Positions 38,794-46,901 of a stretch of DNA of 64,000 nucleotides are shown here, piece after piece. Position 1 is the stretch's first letter, and each line of letters opens with the position of its first letter. This stretch comes from Hwanghaeella grinnelliae. Its GTDB lineage: Bacteria > Pseudomonadota > Alphaproteobacteria > UBA8366 > Aestuariispiraceae. The stretch lies in NCBI RefSeq assembly GCF_004005845.1, contig NZ_SADE01000002.1, positions 1,116,421 to 1,180,420 of the forward strand, read 5' to 3'. Below the pieces are notes generated by a model, which saw nothing but the letters and a program-made list of their open reading frames with translations, ran no database searches and was not told where the DNA came from. The position numbers were made by a program, and so were the translations under genes.

Positions 38794-40014
38794 CTAGGTC
38801 AATTCGCCCGCGAAGGCTTTCTGCAAAAGGGATTGGCGAAGGTCGTTGAGGTCTTGGAGCTTTTTCGATGCGTTGCCGGCCAGCGTATCACATGCGGCAC
38901 TCAATTCATCTGCCTGTGCAACCAATCGCCCTTGAACTGACAATGGTGGGAACGGGAAAAGCGCTTTCTTGGCCGCGCCAACATTGAAGTGCTTCTGAGC
39001 CGCCCCGACCGACGCGTCTGTAACCAGTTCTTTGCCATACGTAGAGTTAAGTAGCAGGGCCAGGAAATGGGGGTTTAAGTTTGGCCCTGTGCGCGCGATC
39101 ACCAAGTCGGCACAATTGGCGACTTCCAAATCATCTGGAATAACCGCGCACGTTCCTGGATATCCCGTTCGAACAATCGCCACATCACCTGGCCTCAGTT
39201 CCGATTTGCCGAGTTCTTTGGTGAACTTTTCATCTATATATTTGACATCTTCTAGGTCGACCTTGAACGGACGGATATTCTGTGACCGAAGAAAAGGTGT
39301 CCCGGCTGACACGTACCTTTTGGCCATTGGGCCTACGTGCCCAACTGTGATTTTCTCGCAAAATTTTATGAGTTGCTCATGCTTCCAACTGGGGTCGGAA
39401 TGTGTGAACAAATCAAAGAGATGGCTTTCAAACAACTCCCGCGCGTTTTGGAGGTTGGCTTCGGCGTGGGTGCGCGCGCGGGCCAGACCCTCGAAGGCCT
39501 CGTCCAGAACCGCAACAATTCGCTGTTGTTCTTCAAGTGGGGGGAGGGGAATGTCCAGTGAGCGGAATGACGTCTTGTTGAATTTCTTCTGAGCGGCGCC
39601 TGTTGAGATTTCGTCTATAAGATTTCTGCCTGCATCAGACTGAAAAAAGTAATGTAAAAAGTCGTTGGAAGTTGCCTTCTCATCTGCCCGGATAAGAATG
39701 GAGTTTGGCCCTAGTGTCATGGGCATTCCAACATCCGGAACTAGGAAGGCTTTTCCTGGATCGCCGACATTGGCCATAACTAGATCGCCAGGTTCAAGTT
39801 GGCTCTTGTTCAGAAACTCGTAAGCACTTTTTGAGACATACTTGTGGCGGCCATTCCAACCTTTTGCATGATCTGTATAGCGAACCAGCATAGCGAAACC
39901 TGGTTCATCTAGATATTCGACGTTTTCTTTGAGCGACGCGAAACTTCCATTCGCAACATAGTCGGTGACCAAGCAGCAGTCTCCGACCTTACCTGTATTC
40001 CACCCCGTCTTCAC
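38794..40014 (-). CDS. hsdS: Type I restriction-modification specificity subunit
   Basis: 406 residues, two target-recognition domains separated and followed by conserved helices. The first TRD is about residues 1-150. The central repeat has LPPLEEQQRIVAVLDEAFEG; the second TRD is about 210-350, and the distal repeat PPLSVQGRLVAQADELSAAC closes the protein. The GTG start overlaps the hsdM stop by 4 bases. The bipartite DNA target cannot be read from sequence. Confidence 0.94.
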   Translation of the reverse strand: MKTGWNTGKVGDCCLVTDYVANGSFASLKENVEYLDEPGFAMLVRYTDHAKGWNGRHKYVSKSAYEFLNKSQLEPGDLVMANVGDPGKAFLVPDVGMPMTLGPNSILIRADEKATSNDFLHYFFQSDAGRNLIDEISTGAAQKKFNKTSFRSLDIPLPPLEEQQRIVAVLDEAFEGLARARTHAEANLQNARELFESHLFDLFTHSDPSWKHEQLIKFCEKITVGHVGPMAKRYVSAGTPFLRSQNIRPFKVDLEDVKYIDEKFTKELGKSELRPGDVAIVRTGYPGTCAVIPDDLEVANCADLVIARTGPNLNPHFLALLLNSTYGKELVTDASVGAAQKHFNVGAAKKALFPFPPLSVQGRLVAQADELSAACDTLAGNASKKLQDLNDLRQSLLQKAFAGELT

Positions 40015-41459
40015 AGCATCCCCCGGATATTCTCCAGAATGTCAGCCGTCTCGGCATCGCGCGCCAGCATGTCGGCGATGATCTCTTCGGGGCTGCGCAG
40101 CGCCTCGGCCTCGGGCGCATTGGGGTTCTTGACCGACAGGTCGTAGGTGTCTTCGTCCAGATCCGCGCGGGTCACGATCCAACTTTTCGGCCCGTTCGCG
40201 CGGGTGCGTTGCAGTTCAACAAATTCCGCCAGATCGTCGTCGTTTAGTGGGTTGGTTTTTCCCATGCTGCGGCCAGGATCGAGCTGATAGAACCAGATGT
40301 CCCGGGTCGGTGCCCCCTTCTCGAAGAACAGTACCACGGTCTTGACCCCGGCCCCCTGGAATGTGCCTTGCGGGCAATCGAGGATGGTGTGCAGTTCCGC
40401 CGCGTCCAGCAGTTCCTTGCGCAGCGCGATGGAGGCGTTGTCGGTATTGCTGAGGAAGGTGTTCTTGATCACCACGGCGGCGCGCCCGCCTGCCTTCAGC
40501 TTTCGGATGAAGTGTTGCAGGAACAGATAGGCGGTCTCGCCCGTGCGGATCGGGAAGTTCTGTTGCACCTCCCGCCGCTCGCCGCCGCCGAAAGGGGGGT
40601 TGGCGAGAATAATGTCGTGGCGGTCCTTCTCCTGAATATCCATCACGTTTTCATTCAGCGTGTTGGAATGGACAAGGTTCGGGGCTTCGATCCCGTGCAG
40701 GACCATGTTCATGATGCCGATGATATAGGCGAGGCCCTTCTTTTCCTGCCCATAGAAGGTCTTGGTTTGCAGGGTTTCGTAGTCGGAGGCCGAGAGGCCG
40801 TCCGTCCGCATATAGTCATAGGCTTCACACAGGAAGCCCGCCGACCCGACCGCGCCGTCATAGATCGTCTCGCCGATCTTGGGGTCGGTGACCTTGATCA
40901 TGGCCCGGATGAGCGGGCGCGGCGTGTAGTACTCGCCCCCGTTGCGGCCCGCATTGCCCATGCGGCGGATGCGGGTTTCATAAAGCTGGGACAGTTCGTG
41001 ACGCTCGGCCTGTGTGTTGAATGACAGGCTGTCCACCTGCTCCAGCACGTCGCGCAGGATGTAGCCGGACCGGAACTTGTTCCGCAGTTCGGTAAAGACC
41101 TCGCCGATCTTGTAATTGATCGTTTGGGGACCGGTGGCGGACTGGCGGAAGGACGCGAGATAGGGGAACAATTCGCGGTCCACGAAGGTGATCAGGTCGT
41201 CGCCGATGCGCGCGGCGTTGTGATCGAACGCGCCGTCCTTCTTCGGCGCGGCCCATTTGTCCCAGCGGAAATCGCCGTCGATGATCGGGGTATAGTCCTC
41301 GCCATCCAGTTCGGCGCGGTCCCGGCGTTCGGCTTCCAGGTCGTGCAGATACTTCAGGAACAGCACCCATGAGGTCTGCTCGACATAGTCCAACTCGTTG
41401 GCAATGCCTTCTTCAGCCCGAAGGTCTCGTTCGATCTTGTTGAATGCGTTTTCGTACAA
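40011..41459 (-). CDS. hsdM: Type I restriction-modification DNA methyltransferase subunit
   Basis: 482 residues from a TTG start at 41459 with GAGGG just upstream. The N-terminal HsdM domain (NKIERDLRAEEGIANELDYV, WVLFLKYLHDLE) is followed by the N6-adenine methyltransferase domain: RNGGEYYTPRPLIRAMIKVT, SAM-binding DGAVGSAGFLCEAYDY and catalytic ILANPPFGGGE. It methylates adenine in the HsdS-specified site and forms the core enzyme with two HsdM per HsdS. Confidence 0.95.
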   Translation of the reverse strand: MYENAFNKIERDLRAEEGIANELDYVEQTSWVLFLKYLHDLEAERRDRAELDGEDYTPIIDGDFRWDKWAAPKKDGAFDHNAARIGDDLITFVDRELFPYLASFRQSATGPQTINYKIGEVFTELRNKFRSGYILRDVLEQVDSLSFNTQAERHELSQLYETRIRRMGNAGRNGGEYYTPRPLIRAMIKVTDPKIGETIYDGAVGSAGFLCEAYDYMRTDGLSASDYETLQTKTFYGQEKKGLAYIIGIMNMVLHGIEAPNLVHSNTLNENVMDIQEKDRHDIILANPPFGGGERREVQQNFPIRTGETAYLFLQHFIRKLKAGGRAAVVIKNTFLSNTDNASIALRKELLDAAELHTILDCPQGTFQGAGVKTVVLFFEKGAPTRDIWFYQLDPGRSMGKTNPLNDDDLAEFVELQRTRANGPKSWIVTRADLDEDTYDLSVKNPNAPEAEALRSPEEIIADMLARDAETADILENIRGML

Positions 41460-41645
41460 TGGACCCTCGGCACTTGCGTATTTCGCTGGTTGGTTGGGAT
41501 TTAATGTTAGTTATAGTTGCGGGTAGGCAAAAACGATTTGCACGGGAGAGGCAATAGTCGGCGATGGAGGGGCAGTACGTCCAGTCTCATATGAGTTTGG
41601 GATCGTATCATCGACCTTGCCGTTTTCGATGGTGCCGCAGGATCA

Positions 41646-42263
41646 ATGGGAGTGTCTGAAAAAGTGTCTGGGAATAGATTGGACGCGCTGATCAAGCTGA
41701 TCAATAAGCTCGAGAGCGTCAACGATGGGACGCACTCAATCTCAAAAGATCAATGCTATGACCTGCTACAAGCATTCTGCCGAGTGAAACCTCCAAAGAC
41801 GCCTAAGGCTGAACACACTGTGGAGTTTATTATTCTTTCAAGCGGTGGTCGGCGAGGCGGAGTAAGCGTCAAGCCAGGCAACATAACGCTGAATTGGAGC
41901 AAACTCTTGGGAGCCCTTCCAGGCATTGTGTTGACTGGAGCCGGTGCGACCGCGAACGGATGGTTCATTTTCCTGGGTGCGCTAGTCATTTGGAAGGACT
42001 TGTACGCAACGAGTAAAGTGAAACTCGACCCGCCGCATGCCATAGCGATGTTAACTATGTGGGAAAACCATGATGGTAGCCGTCGAATCTCAGAAGACAA
42101 AGCTAGGCGGATGACCAACAAAGCACTCGCGAACTTGAATATGAATGAGCTCAGCGAAGGAACCTTTGCGCAGGTAGTAGATGATTTGTGTGAAATTGGT
42201 TGTATCACGCTTTCGGAAGGCGAAATTTGGCTACGCGAGTGGATTCGAAGGAATTGGCCATGA
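41646..42263 (+). CDS. Hypothetical membrane-associated protein of the island
   Basis: 205 residues, unrecognised. A helical N-terminus (RLDALIKLINKLESVNDGTH) is followed by one or two hydrophobic segments at about 95-120 (LLGALPGIVLTGAGATANGW, FIFLGALVIWKDLY). The soluble C-terminal part (MTNKALANLNMNELSEGTFA, then QVVDDLCEIGCITLSEGEIW) resembles a winged helix. It is divergent from hsdM and in the same direction as the pentapeptide-repeat gene 97 bases downstream. It might be half of a two-gene system, but no function can be assigned. Confidence 0.6.
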   Translation: MGVSEKVSGNRLDALIKLINKLESVNDGTHSISKDQCYDLLQAFCRVKPPKTPKAEHTVEFIILSSGGRRGGVSVKPGNITLNWSKLLGALPGIVLTGAGATANGWFIFLGALVIWKDLYATSKVKLDPPHAIAMLTMWENHDGSRRISEDKARRMTNKALANLNMNELSEGTFAQVVDDLCEIGCITLSEGEIWLREWIRRNWP

Positions 42264-42360
42264 GGCCAATCTAGGCAGTTTGGGGTGTTCACCTACGCAA
42301 TGGTGTTGAGCGGGCATTCTCTTGGACGACGTGTAAGAGCCCGGTTTCCCTGCAGAAAAA

Positions 42361-43578
42361 TTGGGGAAGAAGGCGTATGCGAAACTAACGGCAAATCAGA
42401 CGGAGGATATCGAAAGGGGAGAAATTTGGCCTTTGCATTTCACTATCTTGGTTGGGAAAGTTTTGTCGAGTTGCTACCCTAAAGCGCAAAGGAGCAGGGC
42501 AGTAGCAAATCCGGAACATCTGAAAAAGCTTAAAGAGGGTGTCGAGACTTGGAATGAGTGGCGTGAAAGTCTCGGCTATGACTTCACTCCTGATTTAACT
42601 GAGGCGGACTTGAGCGGGGCGGACCTTAGAGGGGCGGCCCTAGTCAAGGCGGACTTAACTAAGGCGGACCTGGGCGATGCGGACCTGAGTTGGGCGAATC
42701 TGAGCGGGGCTCTCCTGATCGGGACGGGCCTCAAAGGGGTAAATCTGAGCAGGGCGGACCTAAGAGAGGCGAATCTGATCGGGGCGACGCTGAGTTGGGC
42801 GGACCTGACCGGAACGAACTTGAGAGGGGCGAACCTGAGCGAGACGGACTTCGGAGCGGTAGATCTGACCGAAGCGAACCTTAGAGAGACTGACCTCAGA
42901 GGGGCGGATCTCAGAGAGGCACAGTTGATCCGAGCGGACCTCGGAGCGGCAGACCTGACCGGAACGGATCTGAGAGGGGTAAGCCTGCAAGAGGCGAACC
43001 TAATTGGGGTGAAATATGACACCTCAACCATCTGGCCGGAAGGCTTTACCCCGCCGGAACAAGATCCCGAACCTGCGCATAACCCTGTTGGTCAGGCCTC
43101 GCTGCCTAAGGTCCTCACCCAAACAGCAAAGGCCTTCGATCAAGGACAGACAGTTCGCTGGCTCATTGCCGGCGCCATCACGGAAACAAACGGTCAAATT
43201 GAAGATGAATTGAACGGCCTTTCCAACCTTCGGGACAAAATCCGGGAGCAGCAGGCGACAATCGAGAAACTCAGTAAGGCACTAGAGGCGGAACGGTCAT
43301 CCGGAGTCCAGGTGAAGGCCGAAAACGAGGCACTGATAAAGAAGATTGAAACGCTTACCGATGAACTGAAGGGGGCGAGGGCCAATACTTTCACCAAGAA
43401 GGTCTTAGACAACGCGGCTAAGGGCCTTGGCAGTACGCTCGGCTTGGGAGTTGGGGCAGGTATCCTAGCATTGGCGAGTAACATGGACCTATTCATTGCC
43501 AGCCTTTCCGAATTGCTCGAACTCTTCAAGACCGCGAACGAGACGCTTCCCAATCCCAATGAGCCCCTGGACATTTAG
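42361..43578 (+). CDS. Pentapeptide-repeat protein with coiled coil and C-terminal membrane segment
   Basis: About 405 residues if translation starts at the TTG at 42361. The first ~47 residues look non-coding, and a perfect AAAGGAG (42488-42494) stands 7 bases before GTA-GCA-AAT-CCG, where I recall relatives starting MANPEHL. So the functional start may be 42502 with an altered start codon. The body has about 27 A(D/N)LxX pentapeptides (roughly 42598-43010), forming a right-handed quadrilateral helix. A coiled coil follows (LSNLRDKIREQQATIEKLSK), then a hydrophobic C-terminal segment (GLGSTLGLGVGAGILALASN). Confidence 0.8.
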   Translation: MGKKAYAKLTANQTEDIERGEIWPLHFTILVGKVLSSCYPKAQRSRAVANPEHLKKLKEGVETWNEWRESLGYDFTPDLTEADLSGADLRGAALVKADLTKADLGDADLSWANLSGALLIGTGLKGVNLSRADLREANLIGATLSWADLTGTNLRGANLSETDFGAVDLTEANLRETDLRGADLREAQLIRADLGAADLTGTDLRGVSLQEANLIGVKYDTSTIWPEGFTPPEQDPEPAHNPVGQASLPKVLTQTAKAFDQGQTVRWLIAGAITETNGQIEDELNGLSNLRDKIREQQATIEKLSKALEAERSSGVQVKAENEALIKKIETLTDELKGARANTFTKKVLDNAAKGLGSTLGLGVGAGILALASNMDLFIASLSELLELFKTANETLPNPNEPLDI

Positions 43579-43653
43579 GTCGGCTCTGGAATAGGGCGAA
43601 GTGCGACCAAACCCCGATTAGGGCGAGAGGGTTATACGTTGCTTACGACAACG

Positions 43654-44865
43654 TTATGCCAAGGCGACGATCTTTGACGTGTTCCTACTAAGCATTAGAA
43701 AAGTAGCCCACGCCTCCATCATCTTTGTCCGTTTCTGAAAAAGGTCTCCGCGCCGATAGGCTGCTTCGACCTTGTTTTCGATGACATGGGCCAGAGCCAT
43801 TTCCGCCACGTCGCGTGGGAAGCTGGACACTTCGCCCGACCAATCTCGGAAGCTCGACCGGAAGCCGTGCGGAACGTAGGGGCCTTTCTCGCCGTCCACA
43901 CCGTATCCCATGCCCCTCATTAACTGGAGCAGGGCCATGTTGGACAGAGGGCGACCGTGGCGGGAGCCTGGGAACAGATGTGGGTTTCCGGCAACGCGGG
44001 GTAGGCTCGAAAGGATCGAGGCTGCCTCGTCACTCAGAGGAACCCTGTGTTCCCGCCGAGCCTTCATTCGCGCCGCTGGGATGGTCCATACACGAGCGTC
44101 GAGGTCAATTTCGTCCCATGTTGCGTTCAACACCTCACTCGTTCTCGTGGCCGTCAAGATTAGGAATCGCAGGGCCTGCGCTGAAAGACTGCCGTTTTCC
44201 TTCAAAGCTTCCATGAAGTCCGGCAGTTCCGTATAGGGCATTGCCGGGTGGTGCGTGACCGTGCGAACCCGTGACGGCTTGGGAAGCAGCTTGTCCAGAT
44301 GGCCGCGCCAGCGGGCCGGGTTGATCGGGTCCCGGTATTTCCGTGCGGCGGCGAAATCGAGGATGTTTTCGATTCGTCCCTGTATCCGCTTCGCGGTTTC
44401 GGTCTTCGTGGTCCAGAGCGGGGTGAGGATCTTAAGGATGTCTTCGGTGCCGATTTCGTCCACTTGGGCGGTTCCGATTGTCGGGCGGGCGTAGGTTTTC
44501 AGGGTGCTGACCCATTGCCGAGCGTGCTTGGCGTTCCTCCAGCCTCGCCGGTGGGCGCGGACGTATTGGGCGGCACAGGACGTGAAGCTCGGTATTTTCG
44601 CGGGCTCGACCTTCCGCGCCTTGATCGGGTCGGTGCCTTTCGCAGCCAGGCCCCGGTATTCCGTCGCCATTGTCCGGGCATCGCTCAGATCGACTGTCGG
44701 GAAACTCCCAAGCCCCATTTCCCGCCTTTTGCCCGCGAGGGTGTACCGGAAAACCCATTTGCGTGCGCCGGAAGCACTCACGACCAATCGCAACCCGCCA
44801 CCATCTTCATACTTGCCGGGTGAGGCTGTCTCGACTTTGCGCGACGACAGTTTGTGGATGGCCAT
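43654..44865 (-). CDS. P4-type tyrosine integrase (DUF4102 arm-binding domain)
   Basis: 403 residues. N-terminal arm-binding domain (about 5-85: GGGLRLVVSASGARKWVFRY, GLGSFPTVDLSDARTMATEY), core-binding domain (about 95-185) and catalytic domain with Arg in LTATRTSEVLNATWDEID, the box VPHGFRSSFRDW, and LAHVIENKVEAAYRRGDLF, where Tyr is the nucleophile. P4-type integrases commonly use tRNA 3' ends, as here. The gene lies about 160 bases from attR and points inward, reading away from it. Confidence 0.95.
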   Translation of the reverse strand: MAIHKLSSRKVETASPGKYEDGGGLRLVVSASGARKWVFRYTLAGKRREMGLGSFPTVDLSDARTMATEYRGLAAKGTDPIKARKVEPAKIPSFTSCAAQYVRAHRRGWRNAKHARQWVSTLKTYARPTIGTAQVDEIGTEDILKILTPLWTTKTETAKRIQGRIENILDFAAARKYRDPINPARWRGHLDKLLPKPSRVRTVTHHPAMPYTELPDFMEALKENGSLSAQALRFLILTATRTSEVLNATWDEIDLDARVWTIPAARMKARREHRVPLSDEAASILSSLPRVAGNPHLFPGSRHGRPLSNMALLQLMRGMGYGVDGEKGPYVPHGFRSSFRDWSGEVSSFPRDVAEMALAHVIENKVEAAYRRGDLFQKRTKMMEAWATFLMLSRNTSKIVALA

Positions 44866-44897
44866 GGCGTCTCTCCAGTGATGCTTGGGACTATTCA

Positions 44898-44917
44898 GTC
44901 CCCCATTCGGTCCCCCA
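44898..44917. other. Putative integrase arm sites, right end
   Basis: GTCCCCCA at 44898-44905 and 44910-44917, spaced 12 bp as at the left end (29763-29782). They lie between the integrase start codon and the core repeat at 45025. Confidence 0.6.
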
Positions 44918-45024
44918 ATTATATAGGACCTGATCGGACATCATTGAAGCCGGTAGGCTGTATCTATCAGAAAATAATTGAGAAATTACACTGACTGGAT
45001 TGTATCGGACGAATTATCGGCGGA

Positions 45025-45040
45025 CTGTCTCTCCGCCATT
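45025..45040. repeat. Attachment site copy at the distal end (attR)
   Basis: Exact direct copy of CTGTCTCTCCGCCATT from the tRNA-Ser 3' end (29693-29708). It is not part of a second tRNA gene: upstream sequence does not continue the tRNA fold. Confidence 0.9.
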
Positions 45041-45114
45041 TTCCCGATCCAATGGACGTTCCGTATGTTGCGCCCGCGCCCGACTCCATGGGCGGGACGC
45101 CATGTCGCCAGCGA

Positions 45115-46077
45115 TTAATCCGACGAACCGCTCAGAAATGCCCGAACTTGGTTGGCAAGCAAATCGGGCTGTTCCATCGGCGCTAGATGCCCTGTTGGAA
45201 GCTCCGCGTAGCGCGCATTCCGAATCGCGACCGCGAGCGCTTTGGCATGTGCCGGGGGTACCATGTGATCGTGCGTACAGCCGGTCACCAAGGTAGGCGC
45301 TTCGATTCGGGGCAGAATATCTTGAATGTCCATCCGCAGATCCAAATCGACCTGCCGTGCCATGCCGTCCCAATCAGCCCCTGCAAGTGTCTCCTCCACT
45401 GCGGAGGCGACACCGTCTACCCCCCATGACGCCAGTGCATCCGGGCTGAACCCGGTCAGCAGCACCAAGCGTGCCATGGCATGACGGTCTCGGGCGATCA
45501 AATCGCGCCATAGCTCGAATTCCAGTTTCAGCCGGGCATCCGGCGAGGCATAGCCGGCCAGCAGTATCAGCGAAACGACACGGTCGGGATGATCCGCCGC
45601 AATTTTAGCCGCAATCGCTGCGCCGAGGGAAAATCCCAACAAGTGCACCTTCCGCACCCCCAGGGCATCCATGGTCGCGAGGACTTGGTCGGCGAGATAG
45701 CTCACCGTCAAAGCCCTGCCGTCATCGACCGTGGCGCCGGATCCCGCATAGTCCGGCCGGATGACTGTGTAGTCGTCGGAGAGTAGGGCGGTCAGTGCCG
45801 CGAAATTGGACTCTCCGTCCCCGCCGGTTCCATGGACCAGCACCAGCGCGGGTCCCTTGCCATCTTTTCGATAGGCGATTCTAGCCCCGTCATGGGTCGT
45901 GAAGTTCATTTCCTGTTTTTCGATCATGGTAGCGTGTTCCAGGGTTTGGGTATTAAGCAGCGCAGATTTCGCCAAGATGGGAAAGGCCGAGGGGAAAGCA
46001 GTGGCAATGCCGAGGGTCGCCCCTTTGGTAAGGAGCAGCCTTCTAACGGGCGACAAAACAGAGTTCGACATGCTCAT
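45115..46077 (-). CDS. Alpha/beta hydrolase with possible Tat-type signal
   Basis: 320 residues. The N-terminal ~50 residues contain SPVRRLLLTKGATLGIATAF, which resembles a twin-arginine export signal, though an internal start at MIEKQEMNF is possible. The fold has the oxyanion loop LVLVHGTGGDGESN, the nucleophile elbow LLGFSLGAAIA (Ser), an acid region near TLVTGCTHDHMVPP and the catalytic His in LPTGHLAPMEQP. The substrate is unknown. It is divergent from a MerR regulator with a shared 133-base region, so it is a plausible regulatory target. Confidence 0.85.
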   Translation of the reverse strand: MSMSNSVLSPVRRLLLTKGATLGIATAFPSAFPILAKSALLNTQTLEHATMIEKQEMNFTTHDGARIAYRKDGKGPALVLVHGTGGDGESNFAALTALLSDDYTVIRPDYAGSGATVDDGRALTVSYLADQVLATMDALGVRKVHLLGFSLGAAIAAKIAADHPDRVVSLILLAGYASPDARLKLEFELWRDLIARDRHAMARLVLLTGFSPDALASWGVDGVASAVEETLAGADWDGMARQVDLDLRMDIQDILPRIEAPTLVTGCTHDHMVPPAHAKALAVAIRNARYAELPTGHLAPMEQPDLLANQVRAFLSGSSD

Positions 46078-46174
46078 GTCGCATATCCCGGAAAAAGGAA
46101 TATACGAAGAATAGTGTAGTCAGTTGTTTTCATGAAACTTCTCCTGCCTTCTCTTATGTCGAAGTAAAGGCTAA

Positions 46175-46196
46175 ACTCTTACAGCGCTGTTAGAGT
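46175..46196. promoter_or_regulatory. Near-perfect 22-bp palindrome, probable MerR operator
   Basis: ACTCTT at 46175-46180 and TAGAGT at 46191-46196 flank the 10-bp perfect palindrome ACAGCGCTGT (46181-46190); only one base pair of the arms is mismatched. It lies 14 bases upstream of the merR-like ATG, in the region shared with the divergent hydrolase gene. Confidence 0.65.
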
Positions 46197-46210
46197 CAAG
46201 GAGGTTGCCA

Positions 46211-46570
46211 ATGCAAATCGGAACGCTTTCCAAACGGACCGGCGTGAGTGTGCGCATGCTGCGCTACTACGAGGAGGAGAACCTTCTTGCGCCTGCGCGG
46301 CGCGCTTCTGGATACAGAGACTACGACTCCGCGGATGAAGACACGGTTCGCAAAATTCGTCTCCTCAGTGAGGCCGGTTTGAAACTGGATTTTATCCGTC
46401 GATTTCTCCCCTGCGTTAGTGGGGATAAACCGGACTTTGATCCCTGTCCCGATCTACTGGCTTCGATGCGGCAGGAAGTTTCTGTCCTTGAAGGCCGTAT
46501 CGGTGATTTGAACAAGAGCCGGGACATGCTCGTGCATTTTCTGCACTCTATGGACAGCGTCCCAAGATAG
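46211..46570 (+). CDS. MerR-family transcriptional regulator
   Basis: 119 residues from the ATG at 46211, with AAGGAGG six bases upstream. Winged-helix start MQIGTLSKRTGVSVRMLRYY, then EEENLLAPARRASGYRDYDS and an effector-end coiled coil (SVLEGRIGDLNKSRDMLVHF). Cys residues CVSGDKPDFDPCPDL lie between, but not in a standard metal pattern. It probably regulates itself and the divergent hydrolase. Confidence 0.93.
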   Translation: MQIGTLSKRTGVSVRMLRYYEEENLLAPARRASGYRDYDSADEDTVRKIRLLSEAGLKLDFIRRFLPCVSGDKPDFDPCPDLLASMRQEVSVLEGRIGDLNKSRDMLVHFLHSMDSVPR

Positions 46571-46633
46571 CAGCAAAGACAGCCAGGACGGGAAGCTGCA
46601 CAGCTGAGGATTTCATGTATTGCGGCCAGGGGC

Positions 46634-46895
46634 GTGTGCGGGGCCTACCTTTCGGGCGACAGTGCGATAGGCGCGAAGTTTCCCGGCCCAATGAGCTTGG
46701 ACGGCAAGCCGCCTTGCGGGTGCATCGACACCATTGCCACGGACTGGTCCCTTCCCAGATTGTTTGTTCCGGAGCCATGGCATCAGCCGCGGCATCTCCG
46801 GCGCGATCAAATCGCCGGTGCGCTACATCCCGTTCGGGTTCGCCCCGGTCATTACCTTCAAGTCGATGGGGCTGATATCCGGCAGCATTTTGTGA
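46634..46895 (+). pseudogene. Possible frameshifted gene remnant
   Basis: Two + strand frames read protein-like sequence in succession: YLSGDSAIGAKFPGPMSLDG, KPPCGCIDTIATDWSLPRLF and VPEPWH in one frame, then GISRGISGAIKSPVRYIPFG, FAPVITFKSMGLISGSIL and a stop in another. A single frameshift near 46782 would join them. No start with a good ribosome-binding site is evident and I do not recognise the family, so this could be chance. Confidence 0.25.
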
Positions 46896-46901
46896 CACCC
46901 G

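Larger units (their letters stand above)
29693..45040. mobile_element. Integrated genomic island at tRNA-Ser(CGA), about 15.3 kb
   Basis: The island is bounded by the 16-bp direct repeat at 29693-29708 and 45025-45040. A P4-type integrase lies just inside the right end and a second tyrosine recombinase near the left end. Paired GTCCCCCA motifs with 12-bp spacing lie inside both ends. The interior has an AlpA-like regulator, a type I restriction-modification system and many genes of unknown function. Several have visibly lower GC than the housekeeping clusters. There are no structural phage genes, conjugation genes or replication genes that I recognise, so it looks like a mobilised or satellite-type integrative element. 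Confidence 0.88.

Noticed and set aside
42598-43010. Possible CRISPR-like or minisatellite array
   Set aside because: The 15-bp periodicity encodes A(D/N)LxX pentapeptides of a protein. There are no constant repeats with unique spacers.
42576-43031. Ser/Arg/Pro-rich - strand frame opposite the pentapeptide repeats
   Set aside because: It is an antisense shadow of the periodic codons and has no start signal.
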